Source: JAXGRD01 sp050946655 (GTDB lineage: Bacteria; Bacillota; Clostridia; Peptostreptococcales; Anaerovoracaceae). From it: a stretch of 11,898 bases of DNA. The DNA is taken from contig JBMNVE010000056.1 in the NCBI GenBank assembly GCA_050946655.1, positions 1 through 11,898 on the forward strand. Reading direction: 5' to 3'. Of this stretch, positions 1 through 7,062 are shown in pieces. Below the pieces are notes generated by a model. It saw only the letters and a list, made by a program, of their open reading frames with translations. It had not been told where the DNA came from and did no database searches. A program made the translations under genes and the position numbers. Each line of letters begins with the position of its first letter. Within the stretch, counting starts at the first letter, position 1.

Positions 1-113
1 TGCAGGGACATTGTGCAGGTTGCCCCGGTGCCACTATGACTATTAAAGGGGTAGTGGAAAAGCTGCTGAAGGAGAGCTATCCGGAGATCGCGCGAGTGGA
101 GGCTGTGGAATAA
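1..113 (+). CDS. NifU-like Fe-S scaffold C-terminal domain protein (3' fragment)
   Basis: Only the last 36 codons are visible, read from position 3 and ending in TAA at 111-113. The peptide begins with a C-x2-C-P motif (HCAGCPGATMTIKG) and ends KLLKESYPEIARVEAVE. This pattern is typical of the C-terminal domain of NifU-family proteins: the Cys pair binds an Fe-S cluster, followed by a helix and a final strand with a Pro-Glu-hydrophobic motif. The family carries or delivers [4Fe-4S] clusters to apoproteins in the cytoplasm. Whether this is a small stand-alone NifU-C protein or the end of a longer one cannot be seen. It lies 6 nt upstream of the dipeptidase gene on the same strand, so it is probably co-transcribed with it. 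The family call is fairly secure despite the short length. Confidence 0.75.
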   Translation, partial: QGHCAGCPGATMTIKGVVEKLLKESYPEIARVEAVE

Positions 114-119
114 GCTTTC

Positions 120-1607
120 ATGAGTGAACAGGACAGGATAAGAAGAAAGATCGATGAAAATTGGGACAAGCAGGTTGAAGCCCTGAGGGAGCTACTATCC
201 ATCAAAAGTGTGGTGTCGCCTCCTGAGGGCGACTTTCCCTTTGGAAAAGGCGTGCAAGAGGCCTTTGAATATGTTTTGAAACTGGGGGAAAGCTTTGGCT
301 TTTCCGCGGAGAATACGGACAACTACGGTGGCCACTTGGAGTGGGGCGGTCAAATATATGACGAAGAAGGAGAGATGATCTCCGTCAGTGATGAGGTGAT
401 GGGGATCGCTTGTCATTTGGACACGGTTCCCGAAGGCAACGACTGGGACTTTTCCCCTTTTGCCGGGGAAATCTCGGAAGGCAAGCTGTACGGGCGAGGT
501 GCCATTGACAATAAAGGGCCTACGATTTCCGCCCTCTTTGCCATGAAAGCCCTGGAGGATCTGGGCTTGATCCCCCAAAAGAAGGTCCGCCTGATCCTGG
601 GCCTGGACGAAGAAACTAAGTGGGAAGGGATGGAATACTACTTATCCAAGGTGGATGCTCCCGACTTTGGCTTTACCCCCGATGCGGAGTTCCCCGCCAT
701 CAACGGGGAAAAGGGCATCCTGGTCTTTGATTTGGCGAAGAAGTTTCAGCGGACCACCGGAAAGGGTCTGGAGCTGCGCAGCCTTCAGGGGGGCACGGCG
801 GCCAATATGGTGGCGGACTGGGCCCGGGCAGTGATCAAGGCTGAGGATCCGGAGCGCTATGAGGAGTTCCTGGGAAGGATTGCTTCTCTTCGGGAAGAGG
901 AGAAACTGGATATCCGGGGAAGAAAATTGGGCAAGAGCCTGGAAATCACTGTGAAAGGTGTGTCTTCCCACGGGGCCAGACCGGAACTGGGGATCAACGC
1001 CATCTCCCTTATGATGGAGTTCTTGGGAGAGTTGAACTTCGCCAAGGATGATGTGAACGACTTCATCCACTTCTACAACAAGCACATCGGAAGGGAGACC
1101 GACGGAAAGTCCCTGGGGTGCAGGCTGGAGGATGAGCCCTCCGGCGCCACGGTACTCAATGTGGGCATGGCGGAAATGGACACCAAGGCCGCAAGGCTGA
1201 CCATCAACATCCGCTATCCGGTAACTGCCGAGGCCGAGGACATCTATGCTTCCCTGGATCCGGTCTGTACCAAGTACAATTTGGGCATCGTCAAGGGCAA
1301 GATGCAGGAATCCATCTACATCCCCGAGGATGATCCCTTCATCAAAACCCTGATGGATATCTATGGGGAGCATACGGGAGACCGGGAGAGCCGGCCAAAG
1401 GTCATCGGCGGGGGGACTTACGCCAGGGCCTTTAAAAACGTGGTGGCCTTCGGTACCAGCTTCCCGGGAGAGCCGGATATCGCCCACCAAAGAAACGAAT
1501 TTATTGATATGGAAAAGTTCCGCCTGATGACCAACATCTACGCGGATGCGATATATCGACTGACAGATGCAAGGAGCAAACAGAGAAAAGAGGAGAAAGC
1601 GGAATGA
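120..1607 (+). CDS. pepV: PepV-type M20 family dipeptidase (Sapep-like)
   Basis: This 495-residue protein matches the PepV/Sapep branch of the M20 zinc peptidases, cytoplasmic enzymes that cleave dipeptides with broad specificity. The expected metal and catalytic residues are present and in order. H99 and D101 sit in HLDTVPEG, D130 in GAIDNKGPT, E164-E165 in GLDEETKWEG, D188 in TPDAEFP, and H456 in DIAHQRNEF. Spacing resembles Lactobacillus PepV (H87, D119, E153/E154, D177, H439). A lid/dimerisation-type insertion fits roughly residues 210-390, including the SSHGARPE motif of this superfamily. The chosen start gives a normal N-terminus, although the nearest Shine-Dalgarno-like GGAGG (98-102) is about 17 nt away, so initiation may depend on the upstream gene. 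The stop overlaps the next start as ATGA. Family assignment is firm; exact substrates are not shown. Confidence 0.9.
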   Translation: MSEQDRIRRKIDENWDKQVEALRELLSIKSVVSPPEGDFPFGKGVQEAFEYVLKLGESFGFSAENTDNYGGHLEWGGQIYDEEGEMISVSDEVMGIACHLDTVPEGNDWDFSPFAGEISEGKLYGRGAIDNKGPTISALFAMKALEDLGLIPQKKVRLILGLDEETKWEGMEYYLSKVDAPDFGFTPDAEFPAINGEKGILVFDLAKKFQRTTGKGLELRSLQGGTAANMVADWARAVIKAEDPERYEEFLGRIASLREEEKLDIRGRKLGKSLEITVKGVSSHGARPELGINAISLMMEFLGELNFAKDDVNDFIHFYNKHIGRETDGKSLGCRLEDEPSGATVLNVGMAEMDTKAARLTINIRYPVTAEAEDIYASLDPVCTKYNLGIVKGKMQESIYIPEDDPFIKTLMDIYGEHTGDRESRPKVIGGGTYARAFKNVVAFGTSFPGEPDIAHQRNEFIDMEKFRLMTNIYADAIYRLTDARSKQRKEEKAE

Positions 1608-2167
1608 ATGAGGGAAAAAACAATACACTGAACAGACAGAAGAACACAGTAAAACTGGCCAAGATGGGCATGCTGGTGGCCATCGCCTTGGTCCTGGTGT
1701 CCTTCATCCACTTCCCCCTCTTCCCGGCGGCACCATTTTTGGAGTATGATCCGGCGGATGTGCCCATCATCATCGGGACTTTCGCCTTTGGCCCTCTGGC
1801 CGGGATACTTCTCACTGTGGTCACTTCGGTGGTCCAGGGAACCACTGTCAGCGCTGCCAGCGGCATCTACGGAATACTGATGCACATTATCGCAACGGGG
1901 GCCTTCGTCATCGTTGCCGGACTCATTTACAAAAGGTGCAAGACCAGGAAGATGGCGGTCATCGCCCTTCTCAGCGGCGTGGCGGCTATGACCCTGGTGA
2001 TGATCCCTGCCAACCTTCTGGTGACACCGTATTTCATGGGCATGCCCAGAGAGGCCATCTATCCTCTTCTTCCGGTGATCATCGCCTTCAACCTGAGCAA
2101 GGCGGGCATCAACGCCGTCATCACCTTTGTTCTGTACAAGAGGATATCTTCCTTCCTGCACAAATAA
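1604..2167 (+). CDS. ribU: Riboflavin ECF transporter S component, RibU-type
   Basis: A 187-residue, very hydrophobic protein with about five to six predicted membrane segments, the size of an ECF S component. The conserved stretch PLFPAAPFLEYDPADVPI near residues 39-56, the following GTFAFGPLAG, and SGIYGILMHI around residues 86-95 are characteristic of RibU, the riboflavin-binding S subunit. These proteins work in the membrane with the shared EcfT and EcfA ATPases, which are not encoded here. The start codon lies in an ATGA overlap with the dipeptidase stop, with AGGAG at 1591-1595 as a good ribosome binding site, so it should be translationally coupled to it. Many ribU genes carry their own FMN riboswitch leader; none is possible here because the upstream DNA is coding. 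The S-component family is very likely; the riboflavin assignment rests on motif recall. Confidence 0.85.
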   Translation: MNEGKNNTLNRQKNTVKLAKMGMLVAIALVLVSFIHFPLFPAAPFLEYDPADVPIIIGTFAFGPLAGILLTVVTSVVQGTTVSAASGIYGILMHIIATGAFVIVAGLIYKRCKTRKMAVIALLSGVAAMTLVMIPANLLVTPYFMGMPREAIYPLLPVIIAFNLSKAGINAVITFVLYKRISSFLHK

Positions 2168-2186
2168 TGGCGGGGAAGGGATGATT

Positions 2187-2192
2187 TATGAT
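2187..2192 (+). promoter_or_regulatory. Possible -10 element just upstream of tsaE
   Basis: TATGAT within an AT-rich run lies 11 nt before the tsaE ATG. No convincing -35 element sits 16-18 nt upstream (about 2163-2170), so this is tentative. If used, transcription would start around 2198-2200, leaving a leader of only about 4-6 nt. Confidence 0.3.
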
Positions 2193-2203
2193 AAAATACT
2201 TCC

Positions 2204-2626
2204 ATGGAAAAAATAATCAAGATCAACAATCAGAGAGAGACTGAAGACTTTGGAAGGGAGCTGGCATCCGGGGCAAAACCGGGAACGGTAATCGCTCTCA
2301 TGGGGGACCTGGGAACGGGCAAGACCACCCTCACCCAGGCCATCGCCGAGAACCTGGGCGTAAAGGAGCCTGTCACCAGCCCCACCTTCACCATCCTGCA
2401 GGAGTACAAGAGCGGCAGATTGCCGCTTTATCATTTTGATGTGTACAGGATCGCGGATCCGGAAGACATGTGGGAACTGGGCTACGAGGAATACTTCTAC
2501 GGAGACGGTGTCTGTGTGGTGGAGTGGGCCGACCGGATCCAAGAGTTGCTCCCGGAGGATGCCATCAGAGTATCTTTGGAATACGGCCCTTCGCCGGGGG
2601 AGAGGAAATACACATGTCGATATTAG
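2204..2626 (+). CDS. tsaE: tRNA t6A37 threonylcarbamoyladenosine biosynthesis ATPase TsaE
   Basis: A 140-residue P-loop ATPase with the family's normal length. Walker A is GDLGTGKTT at residues 34-42 (K40). It is followed by the TsaE hallmarks TSPTFTILQEY, YHFDVYRI and VVEWADRI. TsaE joins TsaB and TsaD in the cytoplasm and its ATPase activity is needed for cycles of t6A formation at A37 of ANN-decoding tRNAs. It heads a run of tsaB, rimI and tsaD, so all three bacterial TsaBDE subunits are encoded side by side. The ATG gives a standard N-terminus, but no Shine-Dalgarno sequence occurs at normal distance; the closest purine run (GGGGAAGGG, 2172-2180) is about 23 nt away. Its end overlaps tsaB by 13 nt. 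B. subtilis counterpart: ydiB. Confidence 0.95.
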   Translation: MEKIIKINNQRETEDFGRELASGAKPGTVIALMGDLGTGKTTLTQAIAENLGVKEPVTSPTFTILQEYKSGRLPLYHFDVYRIADPEDMWELGYEEYFYGDGVCVVEWADRIQELLPEDAIRVSLEYGPSPGERKYTCRY

Positions 2627-3339
2627 CCATCGAAACCACGGGGCCCTACTGCTCCGTAGCCTTCTTGGATAAGGAAGGAAGGCTTCATGAAAAAACCGGG
2701 ACCCAGGTGATGAACCACCTGCAGACCTTGACCCCCATGATCAGAGACCTGATGGGGGAGGCCGGGGCCACCTGGGAAGACATTGATCATATCGCCGTTT
2801 CCGTAGGGCCGGGATCCTTTACCGGGATACGCATCGGCGTGTCTGCGGCGAGAGCCCTGAACCAAATCACCGGCATCCCCCTGATTTCTGTGGGGACCTT
2901 GGATGCCTTTGGCAGGCAAGAGGGAGAAGAGAAGGAGGAAATCATCTGCCCCCTTTTGGATGCCAGAAGAAGCCAGGTCTACGGAGGAGCATACCGGGGA
3001 GGGGAAACGGTCATCCCGGGAGGCCCCTATATGCTGGATGAGCTTTTGGCCATGCTGGAAGGAGAAGACCGGATCTGCTTTGCAGGAGACGGTCTGAAGG
3101 CATACAAAGAGCGGATCGCTACCTGGGCGGAAGAAAAGGGAAAGACCGTTCGGTACAAAGAAGTCAACCAGCATGCCTCCGGGGTAGCCCTTTTGGCAAG
3201 GGATATGCTCCGGAACCCGGAGATCTTCGGAGAGGTCACCTCTTTGGATCACAATACGCTGGAGCCAAGCTATATGCGGATCCCCGAAGCGGAACGGAAG
3301 CTGAAAGAAAAGAAGGCGGCCGAGAAGGAGGCTCCATGA
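2614..3339 (+). CDS. tsaB: tRNA t6A37 biosynthesis protein TsaB
   Basis: A 241-residue actin/Hsp70-fold protein of the TsaB (YeaZ) family. The N-terminal MSILAIETTG strand and the signature SVGPGSFTGIRIGVSAAR (G65-G71 core) identify it. TsaB is the catalytically inactive partner that heterodimerises with TsaD and recruits TsaE for t6A synthesis. The frame stays open further upstream to an ATG at 2470, but that part overlaps tsaE and has no family character. The start at 2614 gives the canonical N-terminus and has a purine-rich binding site (GGGGGAGAGG, near 2595-2604). It begins 13 nt inside the tsaE end and finishes in an ATGA overlap with rimI, so coupling in both directions is likely. The lysine/glutamate-rich C-terminus (about residues 226-241) looks like a flexible tail. 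B. subtilis counterpart: ydiC. Confidence 0.95.
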   Translation: MSILAIETTGPYCSVAFLDKEGRLHEKTGTQVMNHLQTLTPMIRDLMGEAGATWEDIDHIAVSVGPGSFTGIRIGVSAARALNQITGIPLISVGTLDAFGRQEGEEKEEIICPLLDARRSQVYGGAYRGGETVIPGGPYMLDELLAMLEGEDRICFAGDGLKAYKERIATWAEEKGKTVRYKEVNQHASGVALLARDMLRNPEIFGEVTSLDHNTLEPSYMRIPEAERKLKEKKAAEKEAP

Positions 3340-3791
3340 AGGAACTGATCGTCCGGCAGGCGGAGGCCCCTGACGGAGAGGGGATATTTCAGGTAGAAAA
3401 ACAGTGCTTTGACGACCCTTGGAGCAGAGACGCCTTTCGGAAGGAGTTGACGGAAAACGACATCGCCTTTTATCTGGTGGCGGAAATCGGGGGTGATATC
3501 GTAGGCTATGCCGGCCTTTGGGTGGTGGGCGATGAAGGCCACATCACCAACGTGGCCGTCCACCCGGACTACCGGGGAAAATCCGTAGGCAGCGCCCTGG
3601 TCCACACCTTGCTGGACTACACCATAGAGGTAGGGCTGCGGCGCCACACCTTGGAAGTTCGCCCTTCCAACGAGGGAGCCTTGGCGCTCTACAAGAAGTT
3701 CGGCTTTGTAGAAGCGGGGAGACGGCCCGGATACTATTCAGACACAGGAGAAGACGCCATCATCATGTGGCGCGGAGAAGAAGAGGAATGA
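3336..3791 (+). CDS. rimI: Ribosomal protein S18-alanine N-acetyltransferase RimI-type (GNAT)
   Basis: A 151-residue GNAT-fold acetyltransferase. Strand beta4 and the acetyl-CoA pyrophosphate loop are visible as ITNVAVHPDYRGKSVGSAL, with the R/Q-x-x-G-x-G/A-type motif at R80-S86. The downstream EVRPSNEGALALYKKFGF and the C-terminal GYYSDTGEDAIIMW are typical of RimI. The family acetylates the N-terminal residue of ribosomal protein S18 in E. coli; in Gram-positives the substrate range is less certain and may be wider. It is wedged between tsaB and tsaD by ATGA overlaps on both sides, the usual position for rimI in Firmicutes (ydiD in B. subtilis). The family is certain and the context supports RimI, but substrate specificity is inferred. 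Confidence 0.9.
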   Translation: MKELIVRQAEAPDGEGIFQVEKQCFDDPWSRDAFRKELTENDIAFYLVAEIGGDIVGYAGLWVVGDEGHITNVAVHPDYRGKSVGSALVHTLLDYTIEVGLRRHTLEVRPSNEGALALYKKFGFVEAGRRPGYYSDTGEDAIIMWRGEEEE

Positions 3792-4816
3792 TCGACGGAA
3801 ACATCATCACATTGGGGATAGAATCCAGCTGCGACGAAACGGCGGCGGCAGTATTGAAGGGGGGAAGGACCGTGTTGTCCAACATCATCTCCTCCCAGAT
3901 CGACGTGCACAAAGCCTTCGGCGGAGTCGTCCCGGAGATCGCTTCCCGGCACCATTTAGATAACATCAACCGGGTGGTGGATCAGGCTATGAAGGAGGCT
4001 GACGTCACCTGGGAAGAAGTGGATCTGATCGGGGTGACCTACGGCCCGGGGCTGGTGGGGGCACTCCTCATCGGACTGTCCACGGCCAAGGCCTACGCCC
4101 TGGCTTTGGGAAAGCCTCTGGTAGGTGTCCATCATATCGAAGGGCACATCAGTGCCAACTTCATCGATGAACCGGACCTAAAACCGCCCTTTATGGCCCT
4201 GATCATCTCCGGAGGGCATACCAGCATCGTGGATGTGGAAGACTACGGAGAGATGCAGGTCCTGGGCCGGACCAGGGACGATGCGGCGGGAGAAGCCTAT
4301 GACAAGGTGGCCAGGGTATTGGGATTGGGATATCCCGGCGGGCCTCTCATCGACAAGATCGCCAAGGAGGGAAACCCGCAGGCGGTGGAGTTTAAGCGTG
4401 TATTTTTGGACAAGGACACCTTGGATTTCAGCTTCAGCGGGACCAAGACCGGGGTGATGAACTACATCAACAATGAAAAACAGGCGGGGCGGGAGATCAG
4501 CGTTGCCGATGTGGCTGCGTCCTTTCAGGAAGCGGTCCTGGATGTGGTGGTGGCCAAGGCGGTAGGTGCCGCAGTAGAGGGAGGCAAGGACAAGCTGGTG
4601 GTGGCCGGAGGAGTCGCGGCCAATACCAGACTTCGGGAAAGGCTGAGAGAGGCCTGCGGAGAGAAAGGCATAGAGCTGTACATTCCTTCTCCCCTCCTAT
4701 GTACCGACAATGCGGCCATGATCGCAAGTGCCGCCTATTATCGCTACAAGGGAGGAAGAATAGACGATCTGAGCCTGGATGCGGTAGCCCAGGCACCCCT
4801 AGGAAGAGAAAAATGA
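3788..4816 (+). CDS. tsaD: tRNA N6-adenosine threonylcarbamoyltransferase TsaD
   Basis: A 342-residue Kae1/TsaD protein, the catalytic subunit that transfers the threonylcarbamoyl group from threonylcarbamoyl-AMP to A37 of tRNA. The N-terminal LGIESSCDETAAAV, the metal-binding H-x3-H motif (H116 and H120 in HHIEGH), SGGHT, the FSFSGTKTG loop, VAGGVAANTRLR and the metal-ligand Asp D307 in CTDNAAM are all present. The ATG at 3788 overlaps the rimI stop as ATGA and has AAGAGG just upstream. An in-frame ATG at 3767 would add seven Arg-rich residues from within rimI and is less likely. The stop overlaps the next ATG in the same way. The companion enzyme TsaC/YwlC, which makes the activated intermediate, is not in this window. 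Confidence 0.97.
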   Translation: MIDGNIITLGIESSCDETAAAVLKGGRTVLSNIISSQIDVHKAFGGVVPEIASRHHLDNINRVVDQAMKEADVTWEEVDLIGVTYGPGLVGALLIGLSTAKAYALALGKPLVGVHHIEGHISANFIDEPDLKPPFMALIISGGHTSIVDVEDYGEMQVLGRTRDDAAGEAYDKVARVLGLGYPGGPLIDKIAKEGNPQAVEFKRVFLDKDTLDFSFSGTKTGVMNYINNEKQAGREISVADVAASFQEAVLDVVVAKAVGAAVEGGKDKLVVAGGVAANTRLRERLREACGEKGIELYIPSPLLCTDNAAMIASAAYYRYKGGRIDDLSLDAVAQAPLGREK

Positions 4817-6783
4817 TTGTAATCAGTGCAAAAGATCTGACAAAGGAATACGGGACCGACGTGATCTTGGACAAGGTGTCTTTTCATATCAACCAAGGAG
4901 ACCGGGTAGGGATCGTAGGTGCCAACGGTGCGGGAAAGACCACCTTGCTGCGGATGCTGGCAGGAGAGCTTCCCTGTGACGGGGGCGACTTTTTTATTTC
5001 TGCGGATACCACCTTGGGTTATCTGAAACAGGCCGACGACTTTCAGTCGGACAGGACTGTCATAGAGGAAGTGGAGAGCATCTTTGCAAGCCTGAAGGAA
5101 CTGGATGGGAAGCTCCTTCAAATTCCCCATGAAATCGCCGACAGCAGGGCGGGCAGCCCGGAGCAAAGGAAGCTGATCCATCGCCACGATGAGATGGCCG
5201 AGGCCTTTAGAAAGCAGGGAGGCTACACCTATCGCAGCGAGATACGAGGGATCCTCTCCAGCATGGCATTCGGAGAAGAAACCTGGCAAAAACCGGTGTC
5301 CACCCTCAGCGGGGGAGAGCGGACCCGCCTTTCCCTGGCCATGCTTCTGCTGAAGAAGCCGGACCTGCTCTTTTTGGACGAGCCCACCAACCACCTGGAC
5401 ATCGGGACCCTCAAGTGGCTGGAGCAGTACCTGAAGGGATATAGGGGGACCATTCTTTTGGTGAGCCACGACCGGTACTTCCTGGATCAGACGGCCACCC
5501 ATATCTTTGAAGTGGAAGACCACCGGCTGTACACCTACAGGGGAAATTATACCGCCTTTGCCCAAAAGAAGCGGCAGCGCAGGGAAGAAGAGATGCGCAA
5601 ATACCAAAGCCTGAAAAAGGAAACAGAGAAGCAGGAGGAGATCATCCGCCGCTTCAAAGGTCACGGTACGGAAAAACTGGCTAAGCGGGCGGCAAGCCGG
5701 GAGAAAAAGCTGGCAAAGACATTGGAGGCCGCCGGGCGAGACAACATCGTCATGCCTCGTGGCAATCGCAAGGGGATGAAGATCCGCTTTGAAGAGAAGT
5801 TTCAGAGCGGAAAGGATGTTCTTCTGGCGGAAGGCCTGGCAAAGAGCTTCGGCTACGGGAGCAATCGCAAGGGGCTCTTTGAGCAGGTGGACATGGACAT
5901 CAAGCGGGGAGAGCGGATCTGCATGGTCGGGCCCAACGGCATCGGAAAGACCACCCTTTTGCGGATCCTCATGGGAGAACTGGAGCCCAGTCAGGGATAT
6001 ATCAAGCGAGGGCACAACATTCGTTTCGGCTACTACGATCAGGGACAACGGCTTTTGGACGAAGGAAACACCGTCATGGAAGAGCTGCGGGAAACCTACA
6101 CCAAGTACACGGATACGGAGATCCGGACCATTCTGGGGAGCTTTCTCTTCCCCGGAGACACGGTCTTTCTTCCCGTTTCCGCCCTCAGCGGCGGGGAAAA
6201 GGCCAGGCTGTCCCTCCTCAAGTTGATGCTCAGCGGTGCCAATGTCCTCATGCTGGATGAGCCCACCAACCACCTGGATATCCAGTCCAAGGAAGTCTTT
6301 GAGGACGCCCTTTTGGACTTCCCCGGCACGGCCATCATCATCAGCCATGACCGTTATCTTCTCAAGAAGGTCCCCACAAAGATCGTGGAACTGGGCAGGG
6401 AAGGATTGACTACCTTCCTGGGAAACTACGACTATTATGTGGAGAAAAAAGAGGAAATAGAGTCGGGAAAGCAGTATCTGGAAGGCCTTTCGGGAGATGA
6501 CTCAGACAGAGAAAAAACCGATGGTCAGATGAGTTCGGCGGAGGAACGGAGAAGAAAGAAAGAAGAAGAGGCGGCAGAGAGGCGGGCAAGGCGGCAGCAG
6601 GAAAAACTGGAAGGAGACATCCAGGAGCTGGAGTCTATCATCGCCGAAACGGAGGAAGAAATGTGCCGCGAAGAAGTCCTTTCAGACCATGAAAAACTGG
6701 CGGAATTGGACGAAAAATTGAGGAAAACCAAGGACAAACTGGCAAGTATTTATGAAAAATGGTTGCAAAGCATGGAAGGCTAA
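4813..6783 (+). CDS. ABC-F family ribosome-associated ATPase (YdiF-like)
   Basis: A 656-residue soluble protein with two ABC ATPase domains and no membrane segment, which defines the ABC-F family of translation factors acting at the ribosomal E/P sites. Domain 1: Walker A GANGAGKTT (36-44), signature LSGGE (from 165), Walker B DEPTNHLD (from 189, catalytic E190), switch H219. A basic coiled linker runs about residues 240-325, where the P-site tRNA interaction motif lies. Domain 2: Walker A GPNGIGKTT (373-381), LSGGE (from 458), DEPTNHLD (from 482). A charged coiled-coil C-terminal extension covers roughly 570-656, as in YdiF/Uup-type members. The start at 4813 is in an ATGA overlap with tsaD; the frame is open earlier, but that part is tsaD sequence. 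Position directly after tsaD matches B. subtilis ydiF. A role as an antibiotic-resistance ABC-F is not suggested by the context but cannot be excluded. Confidence 0.93.
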   Translation: MIVISAKDLTKEYGTDVILDKVSFHINQGDRVGIVGANGAGKTTLLRMLAGELPCDGGDFFISADTTLGYLKQADDFQSDRTVIEEVESIFASLKELDGKLLQIPHEIADSRAGSPEQRKLIHRHDEMAEAFRKQGGYTYRSEIRGILSSMAFGEETWQKPVSTLSGGERTRLSLAMLLLKKPDLLFLDEPTNHLDIGTLKWLEQYLKGYRGTILLVSHDRYFLDQTATHIFEVEDHRLYTYRGNYTAFAQKKRQRREEEMRKYQSLKKETEKQEEIIRRFKGHGTEKLAKRAASREKKLAKTLEAAGRDNIVMPRGNRKGMKIRFEEKFQSGKDVLLAEGLAKSFGYGSNRKGLFEQVDMDIKRGERICMVGPNGIGKTTLLRILMGELEPSQGYIKRGHNIRFGYYDQGQRLLDEGNTVMEELRETYTKYTDTEIRTILGSFLFPGDTVFLPVSALSGGEKARLSLLKLMLSGANVLMLDEPTNHLDIQSKEVFEDALLDFPGTAIIISHDRYLLKKVPTKIVELGREGLTTFLGNYDYYVEKKEEIESGKQYLEGLSGDDSDREKTDGQMSSAEERRRKKEEEAAERRARRQQEKLEGDIQELESIIAETEEEMCREEVLSDHEKLAELDEKLRKTKDKLASIYEKWLQSMEG

Positions 6784-6791
6784 ACTATAAT
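6763..6791 (+). promoter_or_regulatory. Sigma-A type promoter for acpP-rex, within the ABC-F gene end
   Basis: TTGCAA (6763-6768), a 17-nt spacer and TATAAT (6786-6791) make a good vegetative promoter. The -35 is inside the last codons of the ABC-F gene and the -10 is just after its stop. Transcription should start near 6798, giving a leader of about 30 nt to acpP. This allows acpP-rex expression independent of the t6A block. Confidence 0.75.
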
Positions 6792-6827
6792 TAACGGGAA
6801 GTCAAGAAAATCAGGAGGTGTATTATT

Positions 6828-7055
6828 ATGACATTTGATAAAGTAAGAGATATTATTGTTGACCAGCTAGGCGTAGAGGCGGATGCAGTAACCAACGAAA
6901 CTCATCTCATGAAGGATCTGGAAGCGGATTCTTTGGATGCCGTGGAAATCATCATGGCCATCGAGGAAGAGTTCGACATTGAAGTTCCCGACGAAGATGC
7001 GGAGAAATTCCAGCGCGTGGGTGACATCGTTAAGTATGTCGAGGAAAGAGCGTAG
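6828..7055 (+). CDS. acpP: Acyl carrier protein
   Basis: A 75-residue, strongly acidic protein with the ACP fold signature. The 4'-phosphopantetheine attachment serine is S35 in the motif ADSLDAVE, followed by the recognition helix EIIMAIEEEFDIEVPDED. Holo-ACP carries growing acyl chains in type II fatty-acid synthesis in the cytoplasm. It has an excellent ribosome binding site, AGGAGGTG at 6813-6820, 7 nt from the ATG, and its own promoter. Codon use is A/T-richer than in its neighbours at the 5' end, as often seen in highly expressed genes. No other fatty-acid gene is present in this window. rex follows 7 nt downstream and is probably on the same transcript. It might be a second, specialised ACP rather than the main one, since fab genes are not adjacent. 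Confidence 0.95.
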   Translation: MTFDKVRDIIVDQLGVEADAVTNETHLMKDLEADSLDAVEIIMAIEEEFDIEVPDEDAEKFQRVGDIVKYVEERA

Positions 7056-7062
7056 ACAGCAA

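Noticed and set aside
1..119. FMN riboswitch for the pepV-ribU unit
   Set aside because: The upstream DNA in the window encodes the NifU-like C-terminus and shows no RFN-type conserved stems.
642..1628. Minus-strand open frame opposite pepV
   Set aside because: Low-complexity shadow of the dipeptidase coding frame; no independent evidence.
2470..2613. N-terminal extension of TsaB
   Set aside because: The extra 48 codons fall within tsaE and lack family similarity, whereas ATG 2614 gives the standard MSILAIETT start with a binding site.
4699..4812. N-terminal extension of the ABC-F protein
   Set aside because: This part is tsaD sequence in another frame; ATG 4813 gives the canonical ABC-F N-terminus.
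4744..6348. Minus-strand open frame of 534 codons opposite tsaD/ABC-F
   Set aside because: It lies opposite two unmistakable genes, has no family motif and no ribosome binding site; it is a by-product of codon bias.
6937..7062. N-terminal extension of Rex through acpP
   Set aside because: The translated part is acpP read out of frame and is not found in Rex proteins.
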